A stretch of DNA of 64,000 bases from Ancylostoma caninum (taxonomy: Eukaryota; Nematoda; Chromadorea; Rhabditida; Ancylostomatidae), in contig JBAJFG010000582.1 of assembly GCA_037903475.1 (NCBI GenBank), positions 682,001 to 746,000 on the forward strand, in the 5' to 3' direction. The stretch's first letter is position 1; the number at the start of each line of letters is the position of its first letter. Below are positions 55,957 to 64,000 of this stretch, piece after piece. A program made the translations under genes and the position numbers. The notes beneath the pieces were generated by a model, which was not told where the DNA came from, made no database searches, and worked only from the letters and a program-made list of their open reading frames with translations.

Positions 55957-58900
55957 CTGTGCGAAAAAAAACAGCCACTGTACGGGAAAATACTCTTGAT
56001 TCCGGGGTTTGTTGAGGTAGTGAAGATTTCCAACAGTAGAGCTTAAAGAGTTATTGAGATCTAAGGAGTTCCTGTACATGTGCTGCGCTCCAGTCGTCCT
56101 TGAAAAAGTACGGTTTGGGTGACTATTAAAAATTTCGTTTGTCCATTCATTTTCCTCCCCTACGGAACACCCTCTATTCGGTTTTGCACCCATATTGCGT
56201 GGCGACTACAGTTGGCATCTGATGTCTGGAACTTTATGGTCTGACCTACACTCCCTGAAATGGTTCAGTTATCATTCGGAACACCTGGTCTAGTACGATA
56301 ATCTTGTCCATGTAGTACACTTCATTTGTGGGTGAGAAAGGGGAGCACAAGTGGGTTACTCCAGGCATGGCTCACTTTCAACATGATCGAAAGTTTGTTT
56401 GCGCGTACAATAAACCGCTGCTCCTGAACATACACAAAGTGAGTAAAATTAGTATTGGATTTTAACATAAGTCATTGCGCTTTACTCATCCGCGATTGAT
56501 TGAAGTCATGGATACGAAATGTTATAAATATGCCTTCTTTGAAATTGGAAGAACGCGGTTGAGCAGAAAGACACAGGTCGCTCCAGCAGTTCTGGTGGCC
56601 TTTCGAATTCCAGCTGAAATTCGGGAAAGGCAGATGTCGGTGGCGCTGTTTTCCATAAAGTCAACACTCCAGTTCGTGGGTTTAAGCCTCAAGAAAATCG
56701 TTGGTTCTCCAGAAGAAAGTTACATTATTCTTGTAGAGCAAGAATAGCACATTCAAGTCTTACATGACATTTGACTACAAAATAACAAATGGGAGGAGGA
56801 AACAAACAACTGAGAAATAAAACCGCAAGAACTCATGTCAACACCCAACATGTTCTTATCAATGGTACACTGTGTTTTGAAAACGGCACTGAATTCATGC
56901 CACTGGTGTTCGCTGTTGTCGCACACTATGCAGCACATATAGTGTGGACGGAGAAGTTTCACCGTGTGTGAAGACTAAGCAACTGCTACCAAGCAGCTGT
57001 GGAATGCACCCCATCTTAATTTTGGTGAACACCATTTTTACCCCATTCTCCTCGAAACGGGTCTATCTACCGTGGAATCCGTGTGGGTCAGATTACGAGC
57101 ACTCAGTATTTATTTGTTTGTTATAATTTATAATATCTTTTTCGAATTTTAACTACTGGGAAAGGGAAGGAAAAGAGTGTTTTTCGTCCTTACTCTTGAG
57201 ATTCATGAATTTCCACTAAACAGATGCAAAGCAACGAACGGCCATTTTCCACTATCATAATCTGATTTCATAAGACGTGTTCGACACTCGACAGTGGAGG
57301 TGCCTGCACTAGCTGCCACACATCTAGCGCAACCACGATTTTGGACCACAGAATTTTCTGCATATCTCAGCCCTAGGATGAGCAATCATAACAAAGCTCG
57401 AGAATATGTTGAGGCTCTGTGGGGGCTTCATTCCTGTTGTTTAGCACGAGCTAAGAGTTAGTTGGAATTAGATTAAAAAATAAAGTTTCATTTTCGTCGG
57501 TTTTCCCAAACTACGGTCCCGTCGGTGCCGCCTTTAAAATCTGCGAAATAAACGCGATGTCGCGTCGGAAGCGCCGCCTCGCAGTAACTCTGTTCAACGT
57601 GATCTATTTGAGGTGAGAGCCACATATTCGGAATCAGCGCCCTCTGTTCTATCACAGGGGCTATCTAAAATTCAGAAATTCTGAAATTTTATTAGAATTA
57701 CATAGATGTATATGTTTTGTACCTCCCTATGAAAAGAAGTGAAGTGGTGATTTAAACTAAGCACTTTTCTCTTCAACACTCTCACTGGAATGCTACTACA
57801 GCACCCTCCGTACTAGCTGGATCCGGGGACAGAAGCAAACCATCAAATTTTTTGAAAATTTCATTTTATTGAATCTCGAAACTATAGCAATTCTCAAAAA
57901 TTTCCGATGAATAACTGATTGCTTGTCAGCAGCACAAATGGGAGGAAAATCAACAGCTAAAGAGCATTTCTCTCCTTGCAATTAACGCGATTCCCTTTTT
58001 TCGCAATTTCTGCGCCTGTTGACAATCGTTGATCTCCCCTCAGCTCAACAACTGCGCATCAAAGCTGCTGGTGCAAAACACACACTTATATCAGAAATAA
58101 AATCACATTTTGCCCCGATTCAGTAAAATGATGTAGAAGGGAAACGAAAATATTTGCAAAAGTACTGCATTTTGAGCACTAAATGCGAGGAATGAGTGCA
58201 ATTCCATTCAGAAACACTTTCTTGAGGAGTAAAGTGGAGGCAAGGAAGGGAATACTATGTATGCCTCATCACATTCTCGAGCATTGTCCTGATAGCTCAT
58301 TTCAGACTTGAAATATAAATTTTAAATTTTCATCAGTTGATCGCCCGAAATTGGCACCGTGATAAATACATGTAAATACATGTATGTGGCCGCCATGTAC
58401 ATACGTAACACTGAAAAGTTCAGTCAGAAGACGAATCCAGTGAAGTTATCCTCACTGGTTGATTTTTTTTTGTATTTCTTCTGACCTATTCTGAAAAACT
58501 CACTTTGAAAAATTACATTCTCTTATTCTAAATATTCTCTGTTTGTTTCAGGTTTATCAAGTAGTAAACACATAGTAAAAATCAAATCAAGGAAAACTTT
58601 CTCCATTCTTATTATTTGATAGTACATGTGCATAATAATAGCTGGAGTTTGTGCGTGAGTAAAACATTAGGGATTCTCAAGCGTTTCCCAAGAAGGTTTC
58701 ATTGAAAACATCCAATCAAAAGCATATCTAATTCTGATGCACCATGCAGCTTAACTGTATCCCTTTTCGGCTTTTATATCTACTAATGACACACGCAGCA
58801 CAGTAACAGCGGCCCGCTCTTCGCTCGCACTGTCAACGGTTCAATCTTTCTGGGGTCGGTTAATTTGTACCAGAGGAGTACGGGAGGAGAGAGCCTGACC

Positions 58901-60268
58901 TGGTGCATCGGGTGACCCCTGCAATTCACTGTTCAGGGCACATACGCGTCCAGTGCCATGCTCAGAGTGGAAGTCGAATGCGTGGCGCATTTCACGAACA
59001 GGATTGATTTACGCCGACCATTTTATCCTTTATTATTACCTGTTCATAGAAATCGCAATTTGAACGTATTAGCAAGAAGTGCGTACTTCTTTCTGCAGCC
59101 ACTTTAACGGTTTCTTCTTTGAATGACGGTAGAATGATATTTGCAAGATTTTGTCCAAACTCCTGAACAACATGTATATGGAAGCACAAGAGCACTCAAG
59201 GTTTTCAGTGGTTTCAGATGCACGATGCTCTCAAGATCAGGTGTTGTTTCTGTGGTATGCGAGCAATTTTCGCTGATTCTGCCCTACTTTTTGCGTCTTG
59301 AGGAATTCCAAACTTGAAATTTGCTCAGTCACTGTTTGCACTTCTTGCACTCGATGTTCCCACTACTGAGAGCTTCTGTGATCTGGCCGTGATGCGGCAA
59401 AAATCAGTGGCTATCCTGAGTCGAGGTGACCATGATTGGTTTTTAGTCGCAACGAGGGAGAAGCTCTGGGTTTCTTGTCTTTTAATGTTTGCCGAACGAA
59501 GAGTGGTTCGCACGTAATGTGTGAAATTTATTGAAAAAGAATTGTAAATAAATCTCCTGCGATTCTGGTTCCTAGGGAATCGCAGCTGACAGGAAGGAAG
59601 TTTCCTTCTTTTTGGACTTCCTAGCTCTCGTCTGACAGGTTTTAGTGGAGCTGAAGGGGGGTCTACATATCCCTTTATAGTTTTTTTTTGCAATGAGTGC
59701 ATAGTCTATAATTTTTTGATAACTCTGTGAAGGACAAATACACATAGGAAATAGAAATTATCACAAGCATAGGAACAATGGATAATTAAGGAATCTAAGG
59801 TTGCATAATTATTGGAGAACACAATTTTGTTCCATGTCTGACGTAAAAACATGAAGCAGAAGGATCAACCGAGAGTGAGACCGGGGATATAAACGAAGCC
59901 TGTGGATGCCCAGACAGTCAGAGTGTCGCGTAAGATGTGGTGGTGCGCGTGCTGCAAGCGTTTACGATTGAAGTCGCTTGCGAGCAAAAATCCGAAAATG
60001 ATTCGAGTGAATCGACATCTACCAAAAAATACAGGGAGACATACAACATTCATAAATAATATAGAATTAATGAAGTGCTCACCAGTGCATCTTGACATGA
60101 GATCAAGCCGATTAATAGGCTTCAGTTTTAAAGTATATTCCAAACACGCGTTTTGAGTCTTGCCGTTTTAACCACTGTTCGTGGAAACACCTCCGTAGAG
60201 GGTCAATTTGTGGTTAACGCGATGCCAAAAGACTTTGGCCCGCTTTTCCGAATAACCAGAGATAGTAG
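55957..60268. other. 4.3 kb without a firm gene
   Basis: Scattered open frames include 56475-56747 (+, 90 codons) and 59325-59702 (-, 125 codons). On the plus strand 59314-59480 reads LFALLALDVPTTESFCDLAV, which looks coding, but no frame is spliced or recognised. 59865-60143 (-) has a GTGAGC donor-like site at its upstream end. Nothing complete can be called. Confidence 0.3.
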
Positions 60269-60666
60269 CAGCACAAATATCCCACACCGATCACAGAATA
60301 CGTTCTCCTCTTGGTGCAGCAGATGCGAAAACATCCCATGGTGGAGCTGCCCTTGGACATCAGCACGTCTCCCGGACTTCTCTTTCAGACTTTGTCCAAA
60401 TGGAGTCCCCAGGAAAGCAGTAGTCTCATTGATATTTGCAAGACATTAGCCTCCAAATTACCTGAACCATATCATCAGGAGTATTAAACCTATGCAGCGA
60501 GGGAGAAGGATACGATGTGGGTAAAATGGATGATGTGTACTTGGATTTTGAGGCGATTTTGGGACATGTACCAGGTTCACATTGTGCTGAAAAATTAATT
60601 GCCTGGACCCAAAAAGGCTTTGGAGTCTATGCTAGCATTGCATCTTCCGAGGCCGTTACAATGTGA
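60269..60666 (+). pseudogene. Coding-like fragment with one frameshift, unknown protein
   Basis: One frame runs 60269-60487 (includes VLLLVQQMRKHPMVELPLD, then LFQTLSKWSPQESSSLIDIC). A second frame from about 60475 to 60666 continues with LNLCSEGEGYDVGKMDDVY and ends TGA. The join requires a single frameshift near 60478-60485, and stops lie just upstream of 60269. The composition is convincingly protein-like and helical, but I do not recognise the family. It may be a decayed exon or retrocopy, or show a sequencing error. Confidence 0.4.
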
Positions 60667-62489
60667 AACACCGTTCGAACCTAGATCCGATGAAACCAAG
60701 AGGACTGTGTAGGCTGCACAGCTTTATGCTCATAACTTGACCGCTGTGTAATTTCCTCCTGCTTGGCTCGTTCACTAAATGTAGACATTTACTGAAGCGA
60801 CCAAGTTCACTCTAGGAAGTTCTCGCCGTAGTTATGCATTTGTCTATGGAGTATATTTTCAGTGCTGTTCACAAACTTTATTCATGCTAATTTTATAGAG
60901 TAATGTAGGCGAGGGGTAGAAACTAGATGTATGTACTGAAATGAGCAGCATTCACGACTTGCTGCGTATTGCTTTGCAGCAGAATCTTCACATCATGAGA
61001 TCGATCACTCTCTACACATATAATTAGAACACACGATGAATAATTTATTCAGCGATACCAATGATGAAGAACCAGGATTCTATAATAGATAAAAACACTA
61101 GTTTTCCAAAAGCTGTTCGGCTCATTCAACTTGCTCACCAAAGCACAAACTCGGTTCTTTCATGATGTTCAAAAATAGCTACTTGTGCAAATTTTATGAA
61201 CAAACGCTGAGCCAATACAAATCCGCTGCTGAATAGCGATGGTGATGAGCTGCTCCTCAAATAGAAGAAAGCGATCAGTCACATCCTCAACTGGGTGCAC
61301 TTTCGACCAGTTTGCTCAGCAGCATCTCAGCACCTCGAGGAATGTGCTCAACTCTCGAATGAGTCACGCGGTAGAACAATAAACGCGCGTGTTTTTGCTC
61401 GTCGCGGCCGGCGCTGCTGTGGCGGGTTGGGGATGCGAGCAAACCGGCCCACAGGCCAGTCCCGTGCCTTCGTACTTGTGTGCTTTTGGTCAGCAACATT
61501 CTTGTGGACAAACATTGTTAAGATGCCAATCGCCGTCAACTGTCTACTGGATCTCTGACGAGAAAATTCTCACACTAAATGGGTACCAGTAGTGGACACA
61601 GGAGGGGGGTGCCCCCTCATTCGAGAAGGAGTTCTTGGGAATGAATGAATGAGAATGAATTCTTGATATTACTTCATAAAATGAACAAAAATCGTGCATT
61701 AGTTCGTTTTTAATTGCTTATTTCTATGACTATTTCCAAGCAGTCATTATTATTACTCATTCAATGTTTAAATTAGTAACTTTATTATTTTAACTAGTTG
61801 CTTGATGTTAAGAATGGCTTGTCATACCGGTTGCAATGTAGGTTTGAATCTCAAAATATCAGATGTGGAAACTGTCGTCGTTCACGCCACGATAATTTTC
61901 ATACATGGACTGCCCTCAAGGCCTACGTAATGGGCGCAACTAAAGAACATTTCCCGCGCAGGTATTGATACACTGATTGTGTCAGTGTATTTCCAAATGT
62001 TTACTGTGCTCAAGCCTTTACTGATGTTCGGCATTTCAGACAACCTCAATGAACTTCGTTCCACTACACCGGAATGAAATCATGAAAAGTAGATGAAATA
62101 ATTTAATCGACAATGTTTGTGCACAAACCCTGATAATTGTGCAGCATGAATGCGGTCCGAACGGCGTAATGGTTCGCAGTGTGCTTAGTAAGTGAGAATT
62201 GAGATTCACAGACAAAAGACGGACAGTATTTTCACTATGTAGGTTTCGTGCTCATCAATTACTTAGCATCTGATTTTGACGCATGACGAAGAGGGAAGGA
62301 TAATTTTCTGCGCGGACTCGTAGCATCAAAAACGCTTCAATACTGATACAAGATCATCTTATTTAGAATAGCCTATTAAAGTATTTGAATAGTCGTTTTC
62401 CGCAGGAGGTTGGTTTCGCACCACCTTATAGCCTATCCAACAGGTAAGGAATATTGATGGATCATTGTTCAATCAGTCGATAGCGGCTG
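60667..62489. other. No gene seen
   Basis: A GC-rich island at 61340-61600 is open on both strands. One plus-strand frame there begins with a hydrophobic run, but it would need a GTG start and has no acceptor partner. The rest is A/T-rich. Confidence 0.3.
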
Positions 62490-62760
62490 TGCTAGATGGT
62501 TGTTGTTCTTGTGACCATGTCTTGAAAAAAAAACCCTGTGGGTTTTTCCGGCACGCCTGTAGCACAACTTGAGAAAAATCAATAAATTAATAACCACGCG
62601 CAAGATGGCTATCAGATTTGTGATTAGCGTGGTGAGAAACCCCGGTGGGTATGGTTTCGCCACACCTACAGCACAGCTTGCGGAAAATCAGTAAAATCAA
62701 TGAATCAATAACCACGTGGTACAAAGTGGCCTTCAGATACGTGATCAGCGTGTAAATTAT
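62490..62760. repeat. Two-unit repeat related to 13590-14040
   Basis: Two diverged units of about 120 bp share 'gcctgtagcacaacttg.g.aaaatca.taaa', 'aataaccacg.g' and 'cagat..gtgatcagcgtg'. Layout and T/A-rich cores resemble the four-unit array at 13590-14040. Confidence 0.5.
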
Positions 62761-63109
62761 TACCCCAGTATGTCACTTTCGATCCGGGTTGGAGCTAAAC
62801 CGAGGAGAATCGATAAAATCGATCGATAAATCGACATCCGGATCGACACTATCCGGTGGACGGTGTCCTAGGCCCTCCGCCATATTCGGATGGTGTCCCA
62901 TGTTTCCGAGCTTTTTTTCAGTTTTTTTTTGCAAAGGATGTTTTTACCCAAGAAGGTAAAGAACCATAAGTGTGTTAAGTTCATTTATACCTAGAGGATG
63001 GTTTTTATTACGCGGGAATGCCAGAAGCTGAACATTTCAGGCAATATGGAGTGTTTCTCCAGTAAAAGGTAAGTGTATCGGACTTTACTGGTACCTATCT
63101 AGCCTAGTT
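62761..63109. other. No gene seen
   Basis: CGATAAAATCGATCGATAAATCGAT-like short palindromic text lies near 62810-62830, followed by unremarkable sequence up to the RTE fragment. Confidence 0.35.
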
Positions 63110-63730
63110 ACAGTCCTCATTGGAAAGATAGATGGGTTCCGTGACTGCAGAAATCAATTGAGAGGGTCCGTACCCCAGCAGCTTTTCGTGGGTCAAAATT
63201 GAAGCGAAGTCCCCTTTGAAAAATCGAAAATTTACGAAGTCCTCTTTGAGATTCTTCAAGTCCATAAGTCCATAAAGAAGGCCTAATTCTCTTCGTCATA
63301 GCTGGATGTTGGAGCCTAGGCGACGAAGATTGTCACGGCCGGCACTGATCCACATCTTCTCAATCGCAAACGTCTGATTCGGGTTATTAGTTGTTCGAAC
63401 GAATCGATGTTCATGACCAAGTTCATGATGACAAGGACACCGACTCCACCAACTCCTCTGCTGTAGCAGGTCCCAAGGAACAGTTCTTCTCCGGCGAAGT
63501 GTCGAAGGTGGCGTTCAGTGGCCGGTGTCCCTCGTCTCAGTCAGTCCGATGACGTCGTGCCTGGCCTGCATCATCAAATCCTCGATGAAAGCCTCCGATG
63601 CAAGTGTGCGTTGAAGGTACAGACCGTCATCATAGTCCTTCTGGTTTTAGGCAGCCTAGATAACCTCTCGGACTTCGTTCTCACTGGCGCTGCCATACCA
63701 GTGACTCTTCCGATATCAGGGGAACATTCT
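63110..63730 (-). mobile_element. RTE-type LINE endonuclease fragment
   Basis: On the minus strand, in shifting frames, the start of an RTE-clade ORF is visible: TVCTFNAH, LASEAFIEDLMMQARHDVIG followed by LTETRD, EELFLGTCYSRGVGGVGVLV, NIDSFEQLITRI and LRLRRCGSVPAVTIFVA with APTSSYDEE. These match the apurinic-type endonuclease N-terminal part of nematode RTE elements. At least three frameshifts or stops are present, and the reverse transcriptase part does not follow, so the copy is dead and truncated at its 3' side. Sequence to 64000 may be its 5' leader. Confidence 0.75.
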
Positions 63731-64000
63731 CTGTTGTTGCTGTTTCGAGCTTGAAGAAATTTTAAACCCACAGGAGATAGCGTGCTGGGCTCTATTCACT
63801 CGTGGGAGGCTGGAGTGTGATTTCACAGGGAAGTTAGTCGGGCTTCCCGGGAGTGGACGATGGAGCTTATTTGTTGAAGGTGACTCCGAACCGCCTCCCT
63901 TGTACCTCACAGTCATTTGAATGCAGGGCTTTTGGTCAGATAGATGTGCATGATACAATCTGCAGACACGCAAGCACACCCACGCACGCATGCATGAACA

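Noticed and set aside
55729..56193. 154-codon ORF starting at 56193
   Set aside because: It runs through the promoter and TATA box; the conserved start is ATG 55875, matching the other copies.
58830..58860. tRNA T-arm-like GGTTCAATCTT
   Set aside because: No acceptor stem or anticodon arm can be drawn around it.
61389..61592. Plus-strand 67-codon frame with a hydrophobic start and four cysteines
   Set aside because: It would need a GTG start, lies in a GC-rich island open on both strands, and has no acceptor or partner exon.

Overview
The window looks like nuclear DNA of a nematode, most likely a clade V (strongylid or hookworm-like) parasite. Introns end in TTTCAG-like acceptors, one gene has a spliced-leader-type acceptor directly before its ATG, and the clearest proteins belong to nematode-typical families: the secreted Cys-X3-Cys (C_tripleX-like) family and a DUF1647-like family. 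RTE-type LINE, CR1/Jockey-like LINE and mariner remnants fit this. The species is inferred, not shown. Most of the window is repeat-rich, and long ORFs are scarce because genes are cut into small exons.

Layout. Every gene I can support is on the minus strand. Three six-exon paralogues of a secreted Cys/Pro-rich proprotein lie at 4358-8170 (303 aa), 38709-41217 (298 aa) and 50233-55875 (294 aa). They share exon phases, a furin-type RAKR site, a TATA box and an upstream CGCGRACYGGCT element. A decayed fourth copy (last two exons only) lies at 37232-37440. Between copies 1 and 2 are a fragmented DUF1647-like gene (exons between 21892 and 31088), a probable 52-aa secreted peptide gene (32040-32289) and a three-exon 118-aa secreted protein gene (32829-33352).

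Repeats fill much of the rest. There are two mariner relics (1055-1737 and 6305-7172), a CR1/Jockey-like LINE (about 9360-11690) and an RTE endonuclease fragment at the right end. A 59-bp satellite at 16287-17390 has a diverged sister array at 12175-12490. There are several TIR/MITE families, and long foldbacks at 19441-20034, 43321-43870 and 44371-44643. An 889-bp TIR element carries a perfect 50-bp palindrome.

How the genes may work together. The three Cys/Pro-rich paralogues look like one co-regulated secreted set: same signal peptide/proregion layout, same cleavage site, same promoter module. They probably make disulfide-rich extracellular or cuticle-type material. Their sequence difference is concentrated in the proline-rich spacers and in intron 3, which has grown by transposon insertion in copies 1 and 3. 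No CRISPR, operon, rRNA or convincing tRNA was seen.
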